64,000 bases of DNA. Origin: a bacterium. GTDB lineage: Bacteria > SAR324 > XYD2-FULL-50-16. Under the pieces are notes generated by a model. The model worked only from the letters and a program-made list of their open reading frames with translations. It made no database searches and was not told the DNA's origin. Shown here one piece after another: positions 45,326-52,630 of this stretch. The translations under genes and the position numbers were made by a program. The DNA lies in contig JAJRZQ010000029.1 in NCBI GenBank assembly GCA_024275165.1, positions 5,952-69,951 of the forward strand, read 5' to 3'. Within the stretch, counting starts at the first letter, position 1. Each line of letters opens with the position of its first letter.

Positions 45326-45698
45326 ATGTGTGGGCAAACAAAAATCATTTTAAGCTTTATCTTGAGCGCTTTTTTGTTGCTCGGCTGCCAGAGAAGAAGG
45401 TTCCCCCGGCGAGCTTTGGCGATGCCGCGTTGGAGCCCATGATCAGCGATAAATCCATTGCCGCGGCAGAGATCGGCGGCAACCGCATGACTTTATCTTG
45501 GCAAAAGGCCACGAAGAACGGCGAAGCCGACGCGACCCTGACCTATCAGGCCTCACCCGAAGTGTGAGCGGCGTGGTGACCGAGAGTCAATCTCAGTTGG
45601 AAGTTCCGATCAGCACTACCCTGGTCGGGTTTGATTGGTTTGTCACCTACACCCATGTGGGGTTTCGCTTTGAGGTGGCCAAGTGGAAGGGGCCTTGA
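45326..45698 (+). pseudogene. Frameshifted lipoprotein gene
   Basis: ATG 45326 has a GGGGAG ribosome-binding site, and the first frame gives a signal peptide with lipobox LLLGC. After the cysteine, the meaningful sequence continues in the next frame (VPPASFGDAALEPM...MTLSWQKATKNGEADATL) and then, after a second shift, in the third frame (VSGVVTESQSQLEV...FVTYTHVGFRFEVAKW). The MTLSWQKATKNG part looks like a beta-sandwich (fibronectin-III-like) strand. Two shifts in about 370 bp, with a good promoter, fit a decaying gene; assembly or sequencing error is possible. Confidence 0.55.
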
Positions 45699-45852
45699 CC
45701 GACATCACCCCCGCCCGTAGGTAGACCTTGATTTTGGTGGCCCCTTGGTCAACTTCGGTTTTTTTCTGCTCTATTGATTCCCCTTTGCCTTGCCAAGTTT
45801 TGACTGTCGGAGTATTCTAAACCAATTCAACCTACTTTCACGAGATTGAGCG
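45699..45852. other. Intergenic region before the LpoB-like gene
   Basis: 154 bp without a gene. It has a promoter-like pair, TTGCCA (45790-45795) and TATTCT (45813-45818) with a 17-nt spacer, ahead of the lipoprotein start at 45853. Confidence 0.35.
45790..45818 (+). promoter_or_regulatory. Sigma-70-like promoter of the LpoB-like operon
   Basis: TTGCCA, 17-nt spacer, TATTCT, 35 bp before ATG 45853. The match is moderate. Confidence 0.4.
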
Positions 45853-46455
45853 ATGAAACGCCTGTTCTTCTTGACTTTATCCTTCAGCCTTTTTGTCTTA
45901 ATCGCGGCTTCCTGCTCCAGTAAACGGGTCGCGCGTCTTGAGACTTCTATTGTAACCGATTTATCGGGGAAGTGGAATGACACCGATTCCAGATTGGTTT
46001 CTGAAAATATGATCAACGATGTGCTGAGTCGCCCTTGGATTGGTGAATTTCGCGCCAGCGCCAGCCGCAAACCAAGGGTTATCGTGGGTACGGTGATCAA
46101 TAAAAGCCATGAGCACATCGCGATTCAAACCTTTACCAATGATTTAGAGCGGGCTCTGCTCAATTCGGGGAAGGTCTCTTTTGTCGCCACCGCCCAAGAA
46201 CGAACCGAACTGCGAGCCGAACGAGCGGATCAAACCGAACAAGCCGGCCCGGCAGGCAGACAACTCAAGGGGGAGAAGGCTGCCGACTTTATGCTCAAAG
46301 GCAGTATCAACTCGATTTTAGATGAGTTGCAAGGCACCAAGGTGGTCTTTTATCAGATCGACTTAAGCTTGATCCAAATCGACACCAATGAAGTGGTTTG
46401 GATCGGGCAAAAGAAAATCAAAAAGATCATCGACCGCGATTCGTTGAAGTGGTAA
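45853..46455 (+). CDS. LpoB-like outer-membrane lipoprotein
   Basis: 200 residues. Signal peptide with a lipobox-like end (IAASC), then a periplasmic domain. The C-terminal half matches the LpoB pattern: RVIVGTVINKSHEHIAIQTF, DLERALLNSGKVSFVA and ADFMLKGSINSILDEL, with VVFYQIDLSLIQIDTNEVVW. LpoB-type proteins activate bifunctional penicillin-binding proteins from the outer membrane, but many family members have not been tested. It is followed after 9 bp by a TPR/barrel protein, an arrangement seen elsewhere for this family (COG3417 with COG3014). Confidence 0.85.
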   Translation: MKRLFFLTLSFSLFVLIAASCSSKRVARLETSIVTDLSGKWNDTDSRLVSENMINDVLSRPWIGEFRASASRKPRVIVGTVINKSHEHIAIQTFTNDLERALLNSGKVSFVATAQERTELRAERADQTEQAGPAGRQLKGEKAADFMLKGSINSILDELQGTKVVFYQIDLSLIQIDTNEVVWIGQKKIKKIIDRDSLKW

Positions 46456-46464
46456 ACGACCCTC

Positions 46465-48402
46465 ATGCCCTTACTCCTACTTATTTTTTGCCTTTTTTGG
46501 TCTTTTCCTGCGGCAGCGATTGAGTTCAGTCGCTTTTACCCTTCTTTAGAGCAGCAGGTCGCCCAAAAAAAATACGACCAGGCGATTCGCCAATTAAAAA
46601 AGTCAAAGAGTGAGTTTTCTGGGAATCACCAAGTCTTATACCAGCTTGAAATGGGGATGTTGTTGCATCTTGCGGGTCGTTACCAAGAAAGCAACAGACT
46701 GCTTCACGCCGCGGAAGATGCCATGGAGGACTTTTATACCACCAGCGTTTCGAGCGAAATCACCGCTTTTTTAACCAATGACCTCAATCGCCCCTTTGAA
46801 GGGGAAGACTTTGAAAAGGTTTTGGTCAATTTGATCAGCGCGCTCAATTACTCTCTTTTAGGCCAACCAGCCGAGGCTTTAGTCGAGGCCCGCAAGGTGG
46901 ACCATAAATTAGGCCTCTTAGAAGCACGCTTGGAAAATGAAAAAACCAAGAATGCTTACCGGCAAGACGCCTTTGCCCGTTACCTCTCGGGGATGCTCTA
47001 CGCGTCGATGCAAGAATGGAACGATGCTTATATCGCCTATCAAAAAGCCTTTGAGGGGTATCAAAGTTATCGCCGCTATTACCAGACCGAAATTCCACCT
47101 AACCTAGGGGATGAGTTGCTGCGCCTCAGTACCCGCTTAGGCTTGAAAGCCGACCGGGCCAAATGGGCCAAAGCTTTTCCCAAAGCTAAAGGGAAAGCGA
47201 TTCCCCCAGGTTATGGGGAGGTGGTGGTACTCAACTATAATGGCTTGATCCCCATTAAAAAGCCAAAAGTGAAAGAGATTTTCGTTCATGTTTTAGGGGC
47301 TCCCTACCTGATGAAAATCTCTTTTCCCTATTACCTGAATCGAGCCAACCCGGTCGCTTACGCTCAATTGCGGTTGCAGGACGCTAAGGGTAAAAGCTAT
47401 AGCGGGCAGAGCTTTGTGGTGGAAAATATCTCCGCCATTGCCCTGCGGGATTTAAGAGACCGCATTGACCGCATCGAATCGAGAGCCATTGCCCAAGCGA
47501 CCACGAAATTCGTGGCCATCAAAGCTTTAGAGATGAAGGCAAATGACGATTACGGTTTTCTCGGGGGGTTGGCCGTGGGGCTCGCGGGCAATATATGGGC
47601 CTTTCAAACCGATAAGATTGATGATCGCGGTTGGCGTTTTCTCCCCGGTGAGGTCCAGATGACGCGGTTGTGGGTGCCCCCGGGGAAATATCAGGTTGAA
47701 GTGGAATACTTTTCTTCTCAAGGCCGCTCCTTAGGGGCTGAGTCTTTAGAGCAGGCCGAGGTCAAACCAAAGCGCGTGACCTATTTAAAGACCCGTGAAA
47801 GCCCGAGCAGCGGATTTGACCCGGATATGCGGCTTGCTTCACGCTACCGGAATACGCCCGATGAGGAACCTTCACCGATTTCGCCAGGCCGCGCAAAAAG
47901 CGAAAAAACCAATCGAATCGAACTCTCGACGCCTCTAGCCATGACCCTCAACGACTCTAGAGGGCAAGCCATTCCCACCCAATCCCAAGGCGGAATCCAG
48001 TTCAGTTGGATCCAGTGGGGAAAAGAACTCGATTATCATTGGGGTGTAGGTTTTTTAACCTTTTCCAGTATCTTGCCCAACACCAATCCAGACCAGCAAT
48101 TGCAACTGGGCAATAGTTACTTTACCTTTGATTTTCGGATGGATTTTACCCCCTCTTTTTATGGTGGTGTTGACTTGGGTCTCGGCAGTAGTTGGGTGAG
48201 TTGCGCCTCTTGCAATTATTCGTCTCAAGGGGCGGCCATTGGGCTGTTGGTTTTTGGCCTGGAAGGGGAAAGTCTCGGGGGAGTTTTGAAGTTGGGCCCC
48301 TATAGCGGCAGTGCCACGGCAATGAACGCGCAGGGGGGCATGAGCCAAAGCCTCACCTGGTCGGGAACCCTCGCCACCTTAGGGGTGACTTATAAGTTTT
48401 GA
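46465..48402 (+). CDS. COG3014-like TPR protein with C-terminal beta-barrel-like region
   Basis: 645 residues. Signal peptide (LLLIFCLFWSFPAAA), then TPR-like helices at about 25-230 (YDQAIRQLKKSK; LNYSLLGQPAEALVEARKV), a COG3014-type middle region (GYGEVVVLNYNGLIPIKKPKVKEIF), a Pro/Ser-rich linker near 455-490, and about 150 C-terminal residues of alternating strands ending in Phe (GVTYKF), like a small outer-membrane barrel. The barrel-like tail on a COG3014-type protein is not the family norm as I know it. It is probably exported to the outer membrane with the LpoB-like lipoprotein. Confidence 0.75.
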   Translation: MPLLLLIFCLFWSFPAAAIEFSRFYPSLEQQVAQKKYDQAIRQLKKSKSEFSGNHQVLYQLEMGMLLHLAGRYQESNRLLHAAEDAMEDFYTTSVSSEITAFLTNDLNRPFEGEDFEKVLVNLISALNYSLLGQPAEALVEARKVDHKLGLLEARLENEKTKNAYRQDAFARYLSGMLYASMQEWNDAYIAYQKAFEGYQSYRRYYQTEIPPNLGDELLRLSTRLGLKADRAKWAKAFPKAKGKAIPPGYGEVVVLNYNGLIPIKKPKVKEIFVHVLGAPYLMKISFPYYLNRANPVAYAQLRLQDAKGKSYSGQSFVVENISAIALRDLRDRIDRIESRAIAQATTKFVAIKALEMKANDDYGFLGGLAVGLAGNIWAFQTDKIDDRGWRFLPGEVQMTRLWVPPGKYQVEVEYFSSQGRSLGAESLEQAEVKPKRVTYLKTRESPSSGFDPDMRLASRYRNTPDEEPSPISPGRAKSEKTNRIELSTPLAMTLNDSRGQAIPTQSQGGIQFSWIQWGKELDYHWGVGFLTFSSILPNTNPDQQLQLGNSYFTFDFRMDFTPSFYGGVDLGLGSSWVSCASCNYSSQGAAIGLLVFGLEGESLGGVLKLGPYSGSATAMNAQGGMSQSLTWSGTLATLGVTYKF

Positions 48403-48406
48403 TTTT

Positions 48407-49183
48407 CTATTCCCCAACGGGGGTGGGCATCTTGACATTTGGGCGAACGAGTTCGTTTTTTTGGTTAAACCAGTTTTTTTGCGGTCGCGTCTCTTGACTG
48501 GGGTGTTCAATGTATTCAACCAGCTTGCGAATCGCTCCGTCATGACTTTGGGCAAACTCAGGGGTATAAAACCATTCTCTCGTTTTTTTCTTGCCCCCTT
48601 CATTAATAAAAACACTGCGCTGTAAGCCTTCTTTTTTTTGGGTTCGTGGGGTGTAAAAGCCTTCTATTTTTGTCACATGGCCCTGCTCGTCATAATGCGT
48701 TATTTTTTTTGCGAGCCCTTCGATATTGTTCGGATACACCCACTCCATACGGGTTAACTTCGCGTCCATATCGAAATATTCCACCGAGTATCCCATGTTT
48801 TTAATGACGAAGTGGTTTTCTTTTTTTTGCAGGGTTCCCGTGGCTTGCTCAAAGTAGGTCACCCTATGGCTGACGAGGCGTAAAGCTTGGTATTTTTTGG
48901 TATAATAGAGGGTCTCTTTGGTTTTTACATCAAAGAGAAAATCCATTGTCTTGCGGGCAATCCCCGTTGATAAGGCGTACTCTTCGGTATAGGCTCGATC
49001 TTGACGCATGATGGCTCCACCGGAGTCATAGAAATTTTTTCCCCGAAAAATTCCCTTTTTATGATCTTGAAAGATAATGGTTCTCCCTCCGAACTCGTTA
49101 TTTTCTTCTTGATCGAGTTGATCATAGGCCCAAAGGGAAGCGGAAAAATAAAATAAGAGGAATAGAAAAAGGCCAACGCGCAT
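48407..49183 (-). CDS. Unknown exported protein with MORN/YD-like strand repeats
   Basis: 258 residues from ATG 49183 (the frame is open to 49294). The N terminus is a good Sec signal (MRVGLFLFLLFYFSASLWA). The mature part contains repeating short beta elements of the toxin-immunity/MORN-like kind (KITHYDEQGHVTKIEGFYTP; RTIIFQDHKKG; YFEQATGTLQKKENHF). The function is unknown; such repeats often mediate surface contact. It is the last gene of an unknown minus-strand set, but its stop lies 4 bp from the convergent TPR/barrel gene. Confidence 0.7.
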   Translation of the reverse strand: MRVGLFLFLLFYFSASLWAYDQLDQEENNEFGGRTIIFQDHKKGIFRGKNFYDSGGAIMRQDRAYTEEYALSTGIARKTMDFLFDVKTKETLYYTKKYQALRLVSHRVTYFEQATGTLQKKENHFVIKNMGYSVEYFDMDAKLTRMEWVYPNNIEGLAKKITHYDEQGHVTKIEGFYTPRTQKKEGLQRSVFINEGGKKKTREWFYTPEFAQSHDGAIRKLVEYIEHPSQETRPQKNWFNQKNELVRPNVKMPTPVGE

Positions 49184-49313
49184 GATGAATTTTTGGTTGA
49201 AGGAAGTTTGATTTCTGAAAGACGCGCCGCGGATGAGGGTAGCCTGCTCCATGAACAGCTTTGCGAGGGAGGTTGAAAACAGCCCAATCCGCAATGCGCC
49301 TTTCCTTTAAGGT

Positions 49314-49580
49314 TTAAGGGCTTAAATAAAGCTGGTCGCAAGCTTCTTTGAGTTTATTTTGGGAAAAACGACTCAGCGTGCCCGCGTTGAGTTCATCTAA
49401 AAAATCGTCGATTTCAGCCCCTTGTTGATTTAAGCCGAAATTGATTGCCGTCATGCCCACCATGGCTAAAAGCATCCAGATTAAAAAACCTTTTTTATAC
49501 AATTGGTAGGCCGCAAATAGAGTCAATAGCGCCCCTACCACCAAGAGAATGATGGATAAATAATCGAAGTTTAGGTTCAT
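49314..49580 (-). CDS. Small two-span membrane protein
   Basis: 88 residues. Two hydrophobic helices at about 7-27 and 31-49 (LSIILLVVGALLTLFAA; FLIWMLLAMVGMTAINFG) and a polar, acidic C-terminal tail. Start ATG overlaps the upstream gene by 4 nt. No family is recognised. Confidence 0.65.
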   Translation of the reverse strand: MNLNFDYLSIILLVVGALLTLFAAYQLYKKGFLIWMLLAMVGMTAINFGLNQQGAEIDDFLDELNAGTLSRFSQNKLKEACDQLYLSP

Positions 49581-50401
49581 TGCATTCCCTTTTTGTATTG
49601 TTTTTTTCTCAACAAAAAATGTTGGTCCAATTGATTTTTTAAGTCTTGCAGTTTGAGGTTGTATTCCCCCTGCTGTTCGAGTCTACGGAAATATTGATCC
49701 AGTAAGGCCTTTTCTTCAACGGTAAGGGTTTCCATGTACTGGGTCGATTCTTTGAGCCTGCGTACCATATCGGGAGCGGAGCGATGTTTGCGCGCCTTGA
49801 CATCCTTTCTGGTTTGTTCTTGGATGGGATTTTTTCTTTTTTTTAAAACATTTTTAGCGAAGTCGCTGTTTTTAATTATTTTATTGATTAACAGCATCGC
49901 TTGATTTTGATGTTCCACTTTACAGGCTCCATCCAAAATAACAAAGGCCCGGCGGAATTTAGGCCGGGAGGCAATGAACTTGTTCCAGCGTGGCTGTTGC
50001 AAGAGTTCAATCACGCTGGTGCCTTTGGGGAATTCGTTCCAGGTGCCGGAAAAATACCAGACATCTTTGTTTCCCACTTTTAATTGTTGTTTGCGAATCT
50101 TTGAGTTCAGTTGTTTTACCGTACCGGAACGCATGGCGAGCAGGGTTTTCAATTCTTCGGGAATATTTTTTTTACAGCGGGTGAGGTTTATTTTTTTTTG
50201 AATGGGAGTAAAAAGCCCTCCCCTAGTGTTGGAGATGGTGGCCAAGTAATACCATTGATCCAATAAAAGTTGATGGATTATATCTAAGGTTTCCTCCCAA
50301 TCTCGATGAGGGGCAAGCTTATGCTCCAACCCCTGCCCTAGGCCTGGGTCCGCCATACTGTCGATTTTAGGGGCAAAATATTGGTTTTTTGTTTTGCTCA
50401 T
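49577..50401 (-). CDS. Unknown 274-residue soluble protein
   Basis: Not recognised. No signal peptide or membrane segment; basic, helical, with a lysine-rich middle (RKDVKARKHRSAPD at about 195-208) and a long helical C terminus. Its stop overlaps the small membrane protein (4 nt), so the two should be co-translated. It may act with the membrane pair at 49314 and 50445. Confidence 0.65.
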   Translation of the reverse strand: MSKTKNQYFAPKIDSMADPGLGQGLEHKLAPHRDWEETLDIIHQLLLDQWYYLATISNTRGGLFTPIQKKINLTRCKKNIPEELKTLLAMRSGTVKQLNSKIRKQQLKVGNKDVWYFSGTWNEFPKGTSVIELLQQPRWNKFIASRPKFRRAFVILDGACKVEHQNQAMLLINKIIKNSDFAKNVLKKRKNPIQEQTRKDVKARKHRSAPDMVRRLKESTQYMETLTVEEKALLDQYFRRLEQQGEYNLKLQDLKNQLDQHFLLRKKQYKKGMQ

Positions 50402-50444
50402 GGTTGGAGTTTACTGAGCGGTAAGCGAAGGGGCAAGCGCTTTC

Positions 50445-51779
50445 CTATGCGGTCTTTAGAACAACCTGTCGCAGGCGATGGGTCACAGAATAACGCAGGC
50501 GGGAAAGGGTTTCTTCTAATTGCTCACGGTTCATTAAGGCCTGATTGCGCTCGGGTATTACAGAGAAAACATAGGTTAAAAAATCAGGCATATGCTGTAA
50601 TAAAGCCGGGTCATCCACCTCTTTTATCAAGCGGTTTAAAAGGCTTGCCATCTGATTTTGACTGCATTTTTTTAAAATGGGAACCAAGAGACCGATCTCT
50701 TGTTCCAGCACATCGGTCTGATCTAGCGGGTAAAATCGGGCCATGATCTGGCGGGTTAAAAGCAGGCTGGGCAACAGGGCGACTAAGGCGAGAGAAACCA
50801 TGCCGAATACATCCAGTTCGTAAAGTTCCATTAAACCCGCCCCAATGCCACTGACCCCTAAAATGAGGGGGAAGAGTTGCATGGCCACCCGTTTCTTTTC
50901 CATTTTCATATAACGGAAATTGTAATCTTTCGCCTCTCGAAATAAACGCAGGGCGTTTTTGAAAGGGGGGTAGGTTTTGATGATTTCTTCGGCGCTCGCT
51001 TCTCGTTCTTTCATTTCTTTTTCCAGTTGTTTTTTTCGTTCCAAGGCTCTGCGGGTTATCGCGTCTTGCATGCAATAGCGTTTGGTTGAGCGCAGACGGT
51101 CGGTTAAAAGCAGGATAAATTCGTTGGGGTTTTCTTGATTGAGCGTTTCGGAATGAAAACGCGCCCGCTCCGTGAGGTAATCAAAGATGTCGTCGTAAAG
51201 CTTTTTCTGGTTGGGCGTTTTTGTGGTTTGAGCTTTTTTCTTTTGCTGGGGTTTTAATTTTTCTTCTTGCCGCTGAGTCTCCATTTTCATTTCATAGCGG
51301 ATCAAGTGGGAATAAAGCTCACTAATCGTATCGTAATGCTCGGAGGAAAGCTTCATCATTTGGATGAAGTTTTCCCCCCAAGTATAGGCATAGGTGGAAA
51401 AATGACGACCTGATTTCTTATGGGCGTATTCACCTAAATCCCGTTGCCAATGCCCTCTTGCGGAGCGCTCTATGAGTTGTTGCAAAAAATCGGCATAGCC
51501 CTCTTTATTTTGCTCGTTCCAAAAGAGGGTGGTCAAGAGTTTGGGGGCATAGGCAGAGGTTTCTTCATCCTCTAAGAGTTCTTGCAGAAAGGGAATGAAG
51601 TAGGTTTGCTTTTCGGGGGGGGCAAAGGCCTCAAAAACCTGTTTTACCGCTTCTTCAGCGGCTTTGGCCCCATCTAATTCGCGTTCAAAGGTGAATTGCG
51701 CCTTTCTCACCATGGAGGAAATCAAACTTTTTTGTTCTTTATTGAAGGTCGGTGGAGAGGGCTGGCTTTGCATGTTCAT
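50445..51779 (-). CDS. Unknown 444-residue protein with a central membrane pair
   Basis: Not recognised. Helical, charged N-terminal 180 residues, a Lys/Gln-rich linker (KPQQKKKAQTTKTPNQK at about 178-194), another helical part, then two hydrophobic spans at about 305-345 (LFPLILGVSGIGAGLM; VSLALVALLPSLLL) and a helical C terminus. It would be anchored in the inner membrane with large cytosolic ends. First of four unknown minus-strand genes. Confidence 0.65.
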   Translation of the reverse strand: MNMQSQPSPPTFNKEQKSLISSMVRKAQFTFERELDGAKAAEEAVKQVFEAFAPPEKQTYFIPFLQELLEDEETSAYAPKLLTTLFWNEQNKEGYADFLQQLIERSARGHWQRDLGEYAHKKSGRHFSTYAYTWGENFIQMMKLSSEHYDTISELYSHLIRYEMKMETQRQEEKLKPQQKKKAQTTKTPNQKKLYDDIFDYLTERARFHSETLNQENPNEFILLLTDRLRSTKRYCMQDAITRRALERKKQLEKEMKEREASAEEIIKTYPPFKNALRLFREAKDYNFRYMKMEKKRVAMQLFPLILGVSGIGAGLMELYELDVFGMVSLALVALLPSLLLTRQIMARFYPLDQTDVLEQEIGLLVPILKKCSQNQMASLLNRLIKEVDDPALLQHMPDFLTYVFSVIPERNQALMNREQLEETLSRLRYSVTHRLRQVVLKTA

Positions 51780-51895
51780 GGAAAAATCACCAAAAATTAA
51801 CGAGGCAAGATTTGCTCTTGAATGATTTTATGCAACTGTAGTGCCCCTTTGCCTGGATGAAGGCGCTAAAGGAATATAAATGAAGGAAGTTTAAC

Positions 51896-52555
51896 TTGCC
51901 CTGTGAGAGGGCGGGGGCTGAAAGCCCCAGACCCCCGTGGTTTTTTAACCTCAGGAATGATATAGGGGTTTCATTAGTGTGCGGTTGTTTCTTGTTGGTT
52001 TTGTTTATTTGTTTTATGTCTATACAACATTACACCCGAGGCCGCGGCCGGCGGGGCGGCTCGCGCGAGCGCTCGCTGGGCGTAAGCGCCCCGCTACTTA
52101 AATATGCTCCGCGGTCTGGGGCTGAAAGCCCCAGACCCCCGTGGTTTTTTAACCTCAGGAATGATAATAGGGGTTTCATTAGTATGCAGTTGTTTCTCGT
52201 TGGTTTTGTTTATTTGTTTTATGTCTATACAACATTACACCCGAGGCCGGTGAGCTCGACCTCGCTACAGGCAGGGCAAAGGCCTTGGTTCAGTCAAAGC
52301 GTAGAGCTCCACCTAAATGGAGTCCGGGTTTTGCGCCAGAGTTTTCCTGATCAAAGCAGCTGTATTCAAATCCCAGACAGCGCGGAACGGGTTTGCTTAC
52401 CCCCCCCAAAGAAAATGCGCGGGGCGCCGGTTTTAATCCAAAGTTGGCCCTTGGCAGGCGCAAAGGGAGTGGGGTTTTTGTATGCCGATCAAGTCGAATG
52501 CGCCTATATAAAGAGCCAGCTTCGCTGCAAGTACAGAGCAGGCTTAAAGGAGTAG
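51896..52555 (+). CDS. Composite gene: prepilin-like protein with a duplicated 5' end
   Basis: The frame opens at TTG 51896 with AAGGAAG 6 nt upstream. Its first half consists of two copies of one DNA repeat, so residues AESPRPPWFFNLRND occur twice. In the second copy the protein reads LRNDNRGFISMQLFLVGFVY, which resembles a type IV prepilin/pseudopilin start (G then F, hydrophobic helix), with Gln instead of Glu at +5. The next 100 residues carry four cysteines and resemble a periplasmic domain. In copy one a missing base changes the frame after the repeat. The real start may be elsewhere, and the protein may be non-functional. Confidence 0.45.
   Translation: MPCERAGAESPRPPWFFNLRNDIGVSLVCGCFLLVLFICFMSIQHYTRGRGRRGGSRERSLGVSAPLLKYAPRSGAESPRPPWFFNLRNDNRGFISMQLFLVGFVYLFYVYTTLHPRPVSSTSLQAGQRPWFSQSVELHLNGVRVLRQSFPDQSSCIQIPDSAERVCLPPPKKMRGAPVLIQSWPLAGAKGVGFLYADQVECAYIKSQLRCKYRAGLKE
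51914..52044 (+). repeat. Direct repeat, copy 1
   Basis: 131 bp, nearly identical to 52118-52249. It begins with the hairpin GGGGCTGAAAGCCCC. It differs from copy 2 by three substitutions and one missing A (about 51962). Confidence 0.85.
52045..52117. repeat. GC-rich palindromic spacer
   Basis: Between the two direct repeats lie overlapping perfect palindromes GCTCGCGCGAGC and GCGAGCGCTCGC, flanked by GGGGCG and CGCCCC, then AT-rich TACTTAAATATG. The composition differs sharply from its surroundings. It could be the remnant of a small repeat element. Confidence 0.5.
52118..52249 (+). repeat. Direct repeat, copy 2
   Basis: 132 bp, offset 204-205 bp from copy 1. Here the leading hairpin has an 8-bp stem (CTGGGGCT/AGCCCCAG). 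This copy is continuous with the rest of the prepilin-like frame. Confidence 0.85.
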
Positions 52556-52630
52556 ATTGCCTTAAGCCAATTCATCGACGGTGTAGCTTGACTTGGCAGG
52601 TTGCCCCCGGTCTGGGAGCCAGGGGTTTTT

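Noticed and set aside
51896-52617. Insertion sequence
   Set aside because: The direct repeats and palindromes are present, but there is no transposase or target-site duplication.
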